A DNA stretch of 64,000 nucleotides from Mycobacterium ahvazicum (GTDB lineage Bacteria > Actinomycetota > Actinomycetes > Mycobacteriales > Mycobacteriaceae): positions 1,302,001 through 1,366,000 of the forward strand of contig NZ_FXEG02000002.1 in the NCBI RefSeq assembly GCF_900176255.2, read 5' to 3'. Every line of letters starts with the position of its first letter. The first letter of the stretch is position 1. The notes below the pieces were generated by a model that was given only the letters and a program-made list of their open reading frames with translations, was not told the origin of the DNA and ran no database searches. The position numbers were made by a program, and so were the translations under genes. Positions 15,201-28,503 of the stretch are shown one piece after another.

Positions 15201-18200
15201 TCGGTCAGCTCAACATGGCCGAGCAGCCGGTCCGGGCTGTCGGTGGCGGCAAGTGAGCCGGTCGAACACACACCGTCGGAGACGTCGCCGTACACGTGGA
15301 TGCCCGCGAAACGGATTGGCAGCACCAGGGTTTGCCTTGTGTTCTGCCCTCCGGCCAGGTCGGTCGCGGCCCGGGTGGCGCCGAGGGCTTGCACCGCGAT
15401 GTCCATCATGACCGGATGCAGCAGGAAGTTGCGGGCCCCGGCCTTGGCCGACGAGGGCAGCCGCCCCTGCGCGCGAGCCGCCCCCGAGGCCGCCACGGCC
15501 AGCCCGGTGATCCCGCGAAACGCCGGTCCGTGTTGTTGCCCGGCGGCACGTAACCGGTCGTACAGCTCATCCGGGTTGATCTCGGCCGCAACATCATTGG
15601 CAGCAACGGTCGGACCGGCCGGCCGGTCCACGGTCTCGCGCGCCACGGTGGCGCTGGCATGCTTGATCCATCCCGACGATGCGCTGCGGGTGCGCATTTC
15701 GATCTGGCACGTCTGCTCGCTGCCGGTGAGCGTCGTGACCAGCACCGTGTCGTCGGTCACCTGCAGCATCTGGTGCAGGCTCAGCTCGCGGATCATCCAC
15801 GGCCGGTCGTCCGACTCCGACGCGAATGCATCCGTCGCCGCTGCCAGCGCGACATCGGCGTAGGCGGCGCCCGGCAGCACGCACAGATCGTCGATCACGT
15901 GATCGCCGAGCCACAACAACTCGGGGTTGAGCTCGCATTCCCAGACCCGGGTGCCGTTGGTGGGATCAGTGACGCCAAAACCCAGCAGCGGGTGGGTGTT
16001 CGGCGCGTGGTGCGCGGTGGCGCTGGGAGTGATCCAGTGATGGCCGTGCAGCCAGGGGGTGGTCGGCAGCACGATCTGTCGTCCGGTCGAAGTATCCGGT
16101 CGGCGGACGGTGTTGAGGTTGGTGTGGAAGGTCAGCGTGTCGTGCGTATCGCGCTGCAGGGTACCGATGCTGACGAAGCCGGGACTCTCGCGCGCGGTCA
16201 GCGTTTCGCCGATGGCGTGGGTGAGCAGGGGGTGTCCGCTGATTTCGATGAACGTGTGATGGGCCGCGCCGGCGGAACTGATCGCCTGCTGAAAGCGCAC
16301 CGGGTTGCGCATATTGGTGGCCCAGTGCTCGGCGTCGAATGTCACTGGGCGACCCAGGTTTTCGTAGGTCGTCGAGATGATCGGAATGCTCGGTGTCTGC
16401 GGTCGCAGACCGGCCAGCTCGGCGCGCATCGCCGGCTGCAGCGCGTCCATCGCCGGGTTGTGCGGGGCCACTTCGATGTTGACCTTGCCGGCGAACTGAC
16501 CCTGCGCGCGCACCTTGGCGATCAACTCGTCGATCTGCCCGGGGGGCCCCGAGATGACCGTCTGGCGCGGCGAGGCGTAGATCCCGAGGGTGACCTGCGG
16601 ATAATCCGTGATCAGCCGCTCGGTGGCGGTGGCGTCGAGTTCGAGCATGGCCATCGTGCCCTGCCCCGACAGCGGGGCCATCAGCCGCGACCTGGTCGCC
16701 GTCACTCGAAGACCTTCGGCGGGTGTCAGGGCACCGGCCACCACCGCGGCCGCCACCTCTCCCATCGAGTGGCCGATCACCAGATCCGGCGTGACTCCGT
16801 AGAAGCGCCACAGCGCGGTCAGCGCCAGCTGCGCCCCGATCAGACCGAGCTGGATCTGCTCGATGCCGATCAGTTCCTTGCCGCCGGCGATCACGTCGTG
16901 CAGCGAAAACCCGGCCTCCGCAACGAAAACCGGCTCGAGTTCGGTCAGTGCCGCGGCGAACGCGGGCTCGTCGGCCAGCAGCCGGCGCCCCATTCCGGCC
17001 CATTGCGATCCGCGGCCGGAATAGACGAACACGGTGCCCGGCCCGGTGGATGTCTCGGGGCACCCGACCACACCCGGGCCTGGTTCACCGGCGGCCAGTG
17101 CGCGCAATCCCGCCACCGCCTGGTCGCGGTCGACGGCGGCCACTGTCGCGAACTTGGGGTGCCGGGCCCGGTGGTGGTTGAGGGTGTGCGCCACGTCGGC
17201 CAGCGGCACGTCGGCCCCCGGGCCGTCCATCCAGTCGGCGAGCACCGAGGCCGTCGCCGCCACGCGTTGCGCCGACTTGCCGGACAGCACCAGCGTCGAC
17301 ACCGCCGGCGGCGGGTCCTGCGGCGCGAGCGCCGAAGACGGTGCCTGCTCGATCACCACGTGCGCGTTCGTCCCGCTCACACCGAACGACGACACCCCGG
17401 CCCGGCGCGGCTGCTCGGTCGAGGGCCATGCCATGTCCTCGGTGGCGATCTTCAGCCGCGAAACACCTTGGCTCGCATGCGGAGTGAGCTCGGTGAAGTT
17501 CAGGTTCTGCGGGATGCGGCCATGTTCGACCGCCAGCACGGTCTTGATGAACCCGGCGATCCCGGCCGCGGCTTCCAGGTGGCCGAGGTTGGTCTTCACG
17601 GCGCCGAGCACCAGCGGCGCACGGCCCTCGCGGTCACCGAAAACCGTGCTCAGCGAATCGAGTTCGATCGGGTCGCCCAACGGGGTGCCGGTGCCGTGCG
17701 CCTCGATGTAGTCGATGTCGGCCGGTGTCAGCCTGGCCACTTTCAGCGCCTGGCGAAGCAGAGCCTGCTGGGCCGGGCCGTTGGGCACCGTGACCCCGCT
17801 GCTGGCGCCGTCGGAGTTGACCGCCGAACCACGTATCACGGCCAGGATGCGGTTGCCGTCTTGCTGCGCGTCGGACAGTCGCTTGAGCACCACCACGCCG
17901 GCGCCCTCGCTGCGCACATAGCCGTTCGCGCCGGCGTCGAAGGTCTTGCACTGGCCTTCGGGCGACAGCATTCCCCAGCGCGAGCACGCGATGCTGGCCA
18001 CCGGGCTCAGCAGCAGGTTGGTCCCGCCGACCAGCGCCGTGTCGCTTTCCCGCCAGCGCAGGCTTTGGCAGGCCAAGTGGATGGTGACCAGCGACGAGGA
18101 GCATGCGGTGTCCAGCACCACCGCCGGACCCCGGGCGCCGAGCAGGTAGGCGGTGCGCCCCGCGGCGAAGTTCGCGGAGTTTCCGGTCAACAGGTAAGCG

Positions 18201-18726
18201 TCCAACTCGTCGGGTCGCACCGCGCCCGACATCTTCAGCATGTAGTCGTAGGCGGTGACGCCGACGAACACCCCGGTCTGGGTGCCCTGCAGCGTGTGCG
18301 GCGGAATCCCGGCGTCCTCCAACGCCTCCCACGCGACCTCGAGGAACAACCGCTGTTGCGGGTCCATCGCGGCGGCCTCGCGCGGCGGGATGGCGAAGAA
18401 CTCCGCGTCGAATTCGTCGGGCTGCCAGCCGGACAGGAAGCCGCCCTGTCGGTTGCAGATCGTGCCCGGGACGGTGTGATCCTCGTTGTACAGGGCGTCG
18501 GCATCCCACCGCTCGGGCGGAACTTCGACGATGCCACTTCGCCGCTCGCACAACAGGTCCCAGAACTGTTCGGGGCTGTCGATGCCTCCGGGCAGCCGGC
18601 AGGCCATGCCGACGACGGCAATCGGTTCGGTGCTCGCCTGTTCGGCGATGGCCAGCCGCGCGGTCAGATCATCGATTTTGTGCAGCGCCTCGGTGATGAT
18701 CGCCCGGCGGTCCGGTGTGGCGGCGG

Positions 18727-18730
<4 letters not shown>
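12257..18730 (-). CDS. ppsC: Phthiocerol-type PKS PpsC (KS-AT-DH-ER-KR-ACP)
   Basis: Fully reducing module, 2157 residues from the ATG at 18730, which overlaps the upstream PKS stop (ATGA). The frame is open 117 codons further upstream, but that stretch is a shadow of the preceding PKS. KS about 32-455 with Cys210 in DTACSSS; AT with GHSMGE and the APHNPAMD segment of Pps malonyl ATs; DH near 925-1215 with GDHVIDDLCVLPG; ER near 1450-1750 with NADPH motif SATGGVGVAAM; KR with GGMGGLGF and SYAAANS; ACP with GLDSLM; acidic C-terminal tail. It adds one unit and reduces it to methylene. M. tuberculosis PpsC is about 2188 residues and looks highly similar throughout. Confidence 0.96.
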
Positions 18731-23477
<4,747 letters not shown>

Positions 23478-23481
<4 letters not shown>

Positions 23482-23546
23482 GCCGCCACACCCGGGTGTA
23501 TCGAACCGAGTTGGCGCAGCAAAGCGTCGATGGAAGTGTCGGTCAC
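23478..23546 (-). pseudogene. fadD26: Vestigial fadD26: 22-codon remnant coupled to the first PKS
   Basis: A GTG-initiated frame of 22 codons, VTDTSIDALLRQLGSIHPG and three more residues, ends in TGA overlapping the PKS GTG (GTGA). It sits exactly where fadD26 lies in M. tuberculosis. Its sequence resembles the first 20 or so residues of fatty-acyl-AMP ligases of the FadD26 type (as I recall, PVTDRSVPSLLQERADQQPD). GGAAGG lies 13 nt upstream of the GTG. The rest of the roughly 583-residue ligase is absent. I read it as the 5' stub of a deleted gene, possibly kept as a translational-coupling leader. The match is short and could be chance. Confidence 0.55.
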
Positions 23547-23832
23547 CGGTGTCGCTTCACCTTCCAGGTCGCTGCAAGTCCTATCTGCACGCACCCTGCA
23601 TGGCGTCCCGTCCAGCAGCTTTCGCGGCCCCCTCACGGGGCGCCCCCGGTGACACGGCAGCTGCTGGCGGAAACGTCGGCGCGCAAGAGTTGGACGGCCA
23701 CGGCGCGACGATCGTCCACCCCGACCATCCGTCTCTTTAAGCAAGGTAAGCAATCTTTCATGGGGAAGTGTGAGAATGGAGAAATCCACAGATTTTGGGG
23801 CGGCGCCGTCTCGCCTTATTTTGCGCACGTCT

Positions 23833-23838
23833 ACTATA
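23833..23838 (-). promoter_or_regulatory. Candidate -10 (TATAGT) for the PKS operon
   Basis: On the minus strand the hexamer TATAGT fits the mycobacterial -10 pattern TANNNT and lies in the A/T-richer part of the gap, about 290 nt before the fadD26 stub. No clear -35 element is seen. The hexamer is part of the self-complementary ACTATAGT (23833-23840), so direction is not certain. Confidence 0.25.
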
Positions 23839-23930
23839 GTGCTAGGTCCTCACGTTACTGCAGCTCAGCGCGGGTATCCAGCCGCGTGATTGGTGGTGCT
23901 GGTGGGGCAGGTGTTGTGATTAAAGGTCAG

Positions 23931-23948
23931 GGTGAGATGAATCTCACC
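23931..23948. promoter_or_regulatory. Perfect 18-bp palindrome GGTGAGAT-GA-ATCTCACC (operator-like)
   Basis: Two exact 8-bp arms separated by 2 bp, the shape of a dimeric-repressor operator. The half-site ATCTCACC recurs at 24010-24017, and CTCACC again at 23951-23956. It lies about 220 bp downstream of tesA and upstream of the PKS operon. No T-tract follows, so a terminator is less likely. The regulator is unknown. Confidence 0.4.
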
Positions 23949-24165
23949 TGCTCACCCAATCCGTGCAGCGCCGCGTTCTGGGACCTGCGCACCATTTTCA
24001 CCAAGCAACATCTCACCCGCCGCGGGATGACCGGTGGCGGCGGTCGACCGCCCGGCACGGCCGCACGTGGTGTCGCTATTGCACCTGCGTCGAACGGCCG
24101 CGCGGCGAATGCCTGGCGGCGATCGGTCCGGGGCACCGCGGATCGCCGGGTGACAGCTCGTTCAG

Positions 24166-24876
24166 CTAACTTTGGCCGGGGGCGTTGAGGACGACCGCCT
24201 CGATGTCCTTGACCAGCTCTGGCAAGTGAGCGTTGAGGTAGAAATGATCTCCGGGGAACACCCGGATGGAGAACTCCGCGGTGGTGCGATCGGCCCAGGC
24301 CGTCATGTTCTCCTCCGCCACGATGAGGTCGTCATCAGCGACGAATGCGTGGATCGGGCATGCCAGCTTTATATCCGGGGGCCGGGTGTAGGCCGCAATG
24401 GTCCGGACGCTTTGCAATGTGGGCAGGATGCTCGAGGCGAATTCGTCATTTGCCAAATGCTCGGGATTCGTCTCGGTGACCTGGGCTACCAGGCTCAATA
24501 TCTCGTGGTCGGATCCCTGCAATTCCTTGTAGCGGATGTGACCCGGCGCCGCGCACGACGATATGAACAGCGCACTGATCGGGTGTCCGGCCGATTGGAA
24601 TCTCAGGGCCACCTCGAACGCGGCGAGCCCGCCCATGCTGTGTCCGAAAAATGCGACCTGACCTCCGGCTTTGGCGGCCGGCGCCATCATGTTGAAAATT
24701 TCGTCGGCAAACTCGGGAATGCTGGCGAGTTCGGTCAGCCCGCGGTCGCGCCGGCTCGGGTATTGCACGGCCACCCGTTTGATATCCGCGGAGAACGCCT
24801 TGGCAAACGGCACATAATAGGTCGCGGATCCGCCGGCATGCGGAAATATGAATAACGTCGGCGGCGGCGCGTTCAC
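24166..24876 (-). CDS. tesA: Type II thioesterase TesA
   Basis: Alpha/beta-hydrolase thioesterase linked to Pps polyketide release or editing in M. tuberculosis. From the GTG at 24876 it has 236 residues; the frame is open upstream but without homologous character. Catalytic triad: Ser80 in GHSMGG, an Asp near 183 in VADDDLIV, His211 in GDHFYL. M. tuberculosis TesA is about 261 residues with a longer N-terminus; catalytic spacing here matches it with an offset near 25. The middle of the protein differs more from TesA than the neighbouring PKSs do from their counterparts. It is same-strand with the PKS operon but 620 bp away, and divergent from sepIVA. Confidence 0.85.
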   Translation of the reverse strand: MNAPPPTLFIFPHAGGSATYYVPFAKAFSADIKRVAVQYPSRRDRGLTELASIPEFADEIFNMMAPAAKAGGQVAFFGHSMGGLAAFEVALRFQSAGHPISALFISSCAAPGHIRYKELQGSDHEILSLVAQVTETNPEHLANDEFASSILPTLQSVRTIAAYTRPPDIKLACPIHAFVADDDLIVAEENMTAWADRTTAEFSIRVFPGDHFYLNAHLPELVKDIEAVVLNAPGQS

Positions 24877-25044
24877 CGGCTCAGCGTATCGCGGTGCGGT
24901 TGATTGCCCGGCCGCCGCCGTGTGATCGCCTGGGCGGTGGCGCGAGGATGCTGACCTGCGCGGGCGATGTCGCCAAATTCCTGGAAGAATCCGTTTTCGA
25001 AGCTGGGTGTGGCCAATGCCCGACACACCGGTGTCGCCACCGCC

Positions 25045-25077
25045 GTCACAGAGGTAACACCAGGCACACTGGTAACA
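25045..25077. repeat. Four 9-bp-phased direct repeats GTCACA/GTAACA/GGCACA/GTAACA
   Basis: Hexamers start at 25045, 25054, 25063 and 25072, exactly 9 bp apart, with consensus G(T/G)(C/A)ACA. The last one ends 28 bp before the sepIVA ATG, in the tesA-sepIVA divergent interval. Tandem direct hexamers are how response regulators such as MtrA often bind in actinobacteria; that link is inference. Confidence 0.5.
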
Positions 25078-25105
25078 ACGATGGTTTTCCGGAAGCCAGG
25101 AGGGT

Positions 25106-25849
25106 ATGGCCGTGTACCGAGTCTTTGAAGCGCTTGATGAATTGGGCGCCATTGTCGAAGAAGCCCGCGGCGTGCCGATGACGGCGGGCTGTGTGGTGCC
25201 TCGCGGTGACGTGCTGGAGTTGATCGACGACATCAAAGACGCGATCCCCGGCGAGCTGGACGACGCCCAGGACGTGCTTGATGCCCGCGATTCGATGCTG
25301 TCCGACGCCAAGTCGCACGCCGAATCCATGGTCTCCTCGGCAACCACCGAGTCGGAGTCGCTGCTGAACCACTCCCGTGCGGAGGCCGACCGGCTGCTCT
25401 CCGATGCCAAGGCGCAGGCCGACCGGATGGTCAACGAGGCGCGTCAGCACAGCGAGCGGATGGTCGGCGAAGCCCGCGAGGAAGCGATACGCATCGCCAC
25501 GGCGGCCAAGCGGGAATACGAGGCCAGCGTCAGCCGCGCCCAGGCCGAAGCCGACCGGCTGATCGAGAACGGCAACATCTCCTACGAGAAGGCCGTGCAA
25601 GAGGGCATCAAGGAGCAGCAGCGCCTGGTCTCGCAGAACGAGGTCGTGCAGGCGGCCAATGCGGAGTCGACCCGCCTGATCGACACCGCACACGCCGAGG
25701 CCGATCGGCTGCGCGGGGAGTGCGACATCTATGTCGACAACAAACTGGCCGAGTTCGAGGAGTTCCTCAACGGCACGCTGCGTTCGGTGGGGCGTGGTCG
25801 CCACCAACTCCGTACCGCCGCCGGCACGCACGACTACGCGACCCGCTAA
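25106..25849 (+). CDS. sepIVA: SepIVA, DivIVA-like septum protein
   Basis: A 247-residue coiled-coil protein equivalent to M. tuberculosis Rv2927c (about 245 aa); the M. smegmatis protein is known as SepIVA, required for division and polar growth. It has an N-terminal DivIVA-like segment (MAVYRVFEALDELG), then from about 55 to 220 a long Ala/Glu/Arg heptad region with recurring EADRL units. There is no membrane segment. AGGAGG sits just before the ATG at 25106. It is divergent from tesA, and the phased repeats at 25045-25077 lie in its upstream region. Confidence 0.92.
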   Translation: MAVYRVFEALDELGAIVEEARGVPMTAGCVVPRGDVLELIDDIKDAIPGELDDAQDVLDARDSMLSDAKSHAESMVSSATTESESLLNHSRAEADRLLSDAKAQADRMVNEARQHSERMVGEAREEAIRIATAAKREYEASVSRAQAEADRLIENGNISYEKAVQEGIKEQQRLVSQNEVVQAANAESTRLIDTAHAEADRLRGECDIYVDNKLAEFEEFLNGTLRSVGRGRHQLRTAAGTHDYATR

Positions 25850-25933
25850 GGACAGCAACACCCTCGGCTCCGGCCGAGCATAGCCACCTGGGCGAATGGT
25901 CGAAGCGCCGCTCGGAGCACCTGGACGGCGCCG

Positions 25934-25939
25934 TAAGAT
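25934..25939 (+). promoter_or_regulatory. -10 element TAAGAT, leaderless geometry (DUF177 gene)
   Basis: TAAGAT ends 7 nt before the ATG at 25947, so transcription should begin at or next to the start codon. No Shine-Dalgarno is present, which fits a leaderless mRNA and supports this start over the upstream one. Confidence 0.5.
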
Positions 25940-25946
25940 TTTTTCC

Positions 25947-26558
25947 ATGGCGCGCGAACACAGCACTACTGCGCAGCAGCATCCGGCTTCGCCGATGACG
26001 GTGGACGTCACCCGGCTCGGGCGACGACCGGGATCGATGGTGACGCTACGTCACACCGTGCCCAGCCCGTTGCGCATCGGATTGGACATGATCGCGATCC
26101 CGCAGGGCGCTCCGCTGGACATGGATCTACGGGTCGAATCGGTGTCGGAAGGCGTGCTCGTCACCGGGACCGTGTCGGGGCCGACGGTCGGCGAGTGCTC
26201 GCGGTGCCTGACCGAGGTGCACGGGAACGTGCAGGTCGGCTTGACCGAACTGTTCGCCTACCCGGACAGCACCACCGAGGCGACCACCGAGGAAGACGAG
26301 GTCGGCCGGGTCGTCGACGACCGCATCGACCTCGAGCAGTCGATCATCGATGCCGTCGGACTCGACCTTCCGTTCGCGCCGGTATGCCGACCGGATTGCC
26401 CCGGGTTGTGCCCGGAGTGCGGCGTGGCGCTGGCCAATGACCCCGGCCACCACCACGACACCATCGATCCGCGATGGGCCAAGCTGGTGGACATGCTCTC
26501 CGACGACCTCTCCGACGACGATGCCGCGGACTCGGACGCCTCGCGGGGTGACCGGTGA
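25947..26558 (+). CDS. DUF177 (YceD-like) protein
   Basis: A 203-residue protein of the YceD/DUF177 family (Rv2926c position), usually found near ribosomal and RNA-processing genes; in other bacteria the family is linked to 23S rRNA or ribosome metabolism. It contains four Cys arranged as CSRC near 80 and [12 protein letters not shown] near 147-158, a possible metal site, and an acidic C-terminus. The frame extends upstream to 25896, but the ATG at 25947 is favoured by the adjacent -10. Its stop overlaps the rnc GTG (GTGA). Confidence 0.85.
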   Translation: MAREHSTTAQQHPASPMTVDVTRLGRRPGSMVTLRHTVPSPLRIGLDMIAIPQGAPLDMDLRVESVSEGVLVTGTVSGPTVGECSRCLTEVHGNVQVGLTELFAYPDSTTEATTEEDEVGRVVDDRIDLEQSIIDAVGLDLPFAPVCRPDCPGLCPECGVALANDPGHHHDTIDPRWAKLVDMLSDDLSDDDAADSDASRGDR

Positions 26559-27268
26559 CTTCGCGGCAACCTCTGCTCGACGCGCTCGGGGTCGACCTGC
26601 CCGAGGAGCTGCTCTCGTTGGCGTTGACCCACCGCAGCTACGCCTATGAGCACGGCGGACTGCCGACCAACGAGCGGCTGGAGTTTTTGGGCGACGCCGT
26701 ACTGGGCCTGACGGTCACCGACGAGCTCTACCACCGTCATCCCGACCGTTCCGAAGGCGACCTGGCCAAACTGCGCGCCAGTGTCGTCAACACCCAGGCG
26801 CTGGCCGACGTCGGGCGGCACCTGTGCGACGGCGGACTGGGCGTCCACCTGCTGCTGGGGCGCGGCGAAGCGAACACCGGCGGGGCCGACAAGTCGAGCA
26901 TCCTGGCCGACGGCATGGAGTCGCTGCTCGGCGCGATCTACTTGGCGCACGGCATCGAATCCGCGCGCGAGGTGATCCTGCGCTTGTTCGGTGCGCTGCT
27001 CGACGCCGCGCCGACGCTGGGCGCCGGGCTGGACTGGAAGACCAGCCTGCAGGAGCTCACCGCGGCGCGCGGCATGGGCGCGCCGTCCTACCTGGTCACC
27101 TCCACCGGCCCGGACCACGACAAGGAATTCACGGCCGTCGTCGTCGTGATGGAGACCGAATACGGGTCGGGTGTCGGCCGCTCGAAGAAGGAAGCCGAGC
27201 AGAAGGCGGCCGCCGCGACCTGGAAAACGCTGGAAGCGTTGGACACCGCGGGGACCACATCTATCTGA
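26555..27268 (+). CDS. rnc: Ribonuclease III
   Basis: Double-strand-specific endoribonuclease for rRNA and mRNA processing, 237 residues. The RNase III signature [13 protein letters not shown] is near 40-52 with catalytic acidic residues, a second acidic site is in [12 protein letters not shown], and the C-terminal double-stranded RNA-binding domain includes [13 protein letters not shown]. The GTG start overlaps the DUF177 stop by 4 bp, indicating coupling. Length and motifs are normal. Confidence 0.96.
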   Translation: MTSRQPLLDALGVDLPEELLSLALTHRSYAYEHGGLPTNERLEFLGDAVLGLTVTDELYHRHPDRSEGDLAKLRASVVNTQALADVGRHLCDGGLGVHLLLGRGEANTGGADKSSILADGMESLLGAIYLAHGIESAREVILRLFGALLDAAPTLGAGLDWKTSLQELTAARGMGAPSYLVTSTGPDHDKEFTAVVVVMETEYGSGVGRSKKEAEQKAAAATWKTLEALDTAGTTSI

Positions 27269-27283
27269 ATGGTGCCCGTCTAG

Positions 27284-28132
27284 ATGCCCGAGCTGCCCGA
27301 AGTCGAGGTGGTGCGCCGCGGTCTGCACGCCCATGTCGTGGGCAAGACGATCACCGCGGTTCGGGTGCACCACCCCCGCGCGGTGCGCCGCCACGAAGCC
27401 GGTCCCGCCGACCTCACGGCCCGGCTGCTCGACGCGCGGATCGAGGGAACCGACCGGCGCGGCAAGTACCTGTGGATGCTGCTCGACGGTGACGTCGCGC
27501 TGGTCGTCCACCTCGGTATGAGCGGGCAGATGCTGCTCGGCAAGGTGCCGCGGGCTGATCACGTCCGGATCTCGGCGTTGCTCGACGACGGGACCGTGCT
27601 GAGCTTCGCCGACCAGCGGACCTTCGGCGGCTGGATGCTGGCCGAACTCATAGAAATCGACGGCAGCGTGGTGCCGCAGCCCGTCGCGCACCTGGCGCGC
27701 GATCCGCTGGACCCCCGGTTCGACATCGACGCCGTCGTAAAAGTGTTGCGGGGCAAGCATTCCGAAATCAAACGTCAGCTGCTGGATCAACAGGTGGTGT
27801 CGGGCATCGGCAACATCTACGCCGACGAAGCGTTGTGGCGGGCCAAAGTTCATGGTGCCCGGGTGGCGGACACGCTGTCCCGCCGCCAGCTGACCGCCGT
27901 GCTGGACGCCGCCGCGGCGGTGATGGGCGAGGCACTCGCCAAGGGCGGGACCTCGTTCGATTCGTTGTATGTCAACGTCAACGGCCAATCGGGCTACTTC
28001 GACCGATCGCTGGATGCCTATGGGCGCGAAGGCGAGAACTGCCGGCGCTGCGGTGCGGTGATCCGCCGCGAGAAGTTCATGAACCGCTCGTCGTTCTACT
28101 GTCCGCGGTGTCAACCCCGCCCACGCCGTTAG
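27284..28132 (+). CDS. mutM: Formamidopyrimidine-DNA glycosylase (Fpg/MutM)
   Basis: Base-excision repair glycosylase/AP lyase removing oxidised purines, 282 residues. It starts MPELPEVE with the catalytic Pro2 and Glu3, has the conserved Lys in RRGKYLW, and ends in a zinc finger CRRC ... CPRC (residues about 253-276). It begins 15 bp after rnc. In M. tuberculosis the next gene is the OsmC-like Rv2923c; here a feo operon intervenes. Confidence 0.96.
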   Translation: MPELPEVEVVRRGLHAHVVGKTITAVRVHHPRAVRRHEAGPADLTARLLDARIEGTDRRGKYLWMLLDGDVALVVHLGMSGQMLLGKVPRADHVRISALLDDGTVLSFADQRTFGGWMLAELIEIDGSVVPQPVAHLARDPLDPRFDIDAVVKVLRGKHSEIKRQLLDQQVVSGIGNIYADEALWRAKVHGARVADTLSRRQLTAVLDAAAAVMGEALAKGGTSFDSLYVNVNGQSGYFDRSLDAYGREGENCRRCGAVIRREKFMNRSSFYCPRCQPRPRR

Positions 28133-28148
28133 GACTTTCTCGCGCAAA

Positions 28149-28185
28149 GCTGAGGCTATCCTCAGCATCGTGAGGTTATCCTTAC
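28149..28185. promoter_or_regulatory. Two tandem DtxR/IdeR-like boxes before feoA
   Basis: Box 1 (28149-28166) is GCTGAGGCTATCCTCAGC with exact 7-bp arms. Box 2 (28170-28185) is GTGAGGTTATCCTTAC, a dyad with one mismatch. Both share GAGGYTATCCTYA and their centres are 20 bp apart. Box 2 agrees with about 11 of the 15 central positions of the IdeR consensus AGGTTAGGCTAACCT. Each contains TATCCT, a possible -10. Their position ahead of a ferrous-iron operon supports metal-dependent repression. Confidence 0.6.
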
Positions 28186-28218
28186 CGAGATGATGAACCT
28201 CCGGCGTTGGAGCGGTTA

Positions 28219-28503
28219 ATGCGCGATTCGGTGCGAGATGCAGACCGTGTTGCGGGTTCGCCCACCGTGCTGGCGCAGCTGTCGCCGGGCGAGCGGGCGA
28301 CGATCCTGGGCGTGACGCCGGCGGCCTCCACCGTGGTGGCGGGCCGCCTGCGGCAGCTGGGATTTCGGCCGGCCTCCGACGTCCAGGTGATCCGCCGCGC
28401 ACCGATGGGTGACCCGACCATCTACCGGGTTCAGGACACCGAACTATGCCTGCGCCGGCGCGAGGCGCGGCTGATCGAGGTCACCCCCGGGACCGGCGCA
28501 TGA
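28219..28503 (+). CDS. feoA: Ferrous iron transport protein FeoA
   Basis: Small cytosolic SH3-like protein that works with FeoB, 94 residues. It has the FeoA pattern: SPGERATILGV, a central LRQLGFRPASDVQVIRRAP, and an end with LCLRRREARLIEV. The ATG at 28219 is chosen because GGAG lies 6 nt upstream; an in-frame TTG at 28207 is less likely. The stop overlaps the feoB ATG. It lies 87 bp downstream of mutM, behind the tandem metal-regulator boxes. It is not present at this place in M. tuberculosis. Confidence 0.88.
   Translation: MRDSVRDADRVAGSPTVLAQLSPGERATILGVTPAASTVVAGRLRQLGFRPASDVQVIRRAPMGDPTIYRVQDTELCLRRREARLIEVTPGTGA

Larger units (their letters stand above)
23547..24165. other. Gene-free interval between tesA and the PKS operon (fadD26 stub excluded)
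   Basis: About 620 bp with no credible gene; the open frames here have no recognisable protein features and look like shadows. M. tuberculosis has Rv2929 and fadD26 in this place. The interval holds an A/T-richer stretch around 23735-23860, an exact palindrome at 23931-23948, a further copy of its half-site at 24010-24017, and a minus-strand TATAGT hexamer at 23833-23838 that could serve the PKS operon. Confidence 0.6.

Noticed and set aside
23931..23948. Palindrome read as the tesA terminator
   Set aside because: It is over 200 bp past the tesA stop, has a 2-nt loop and no following T-tract. An operator-like dyad fits better.
26258..28402. A 714-codon minus-strand frame across rnc and mutM
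   Set aside because: Antisense shadow of two recognised genes; His/Gln/Arg-rich with no motifs.
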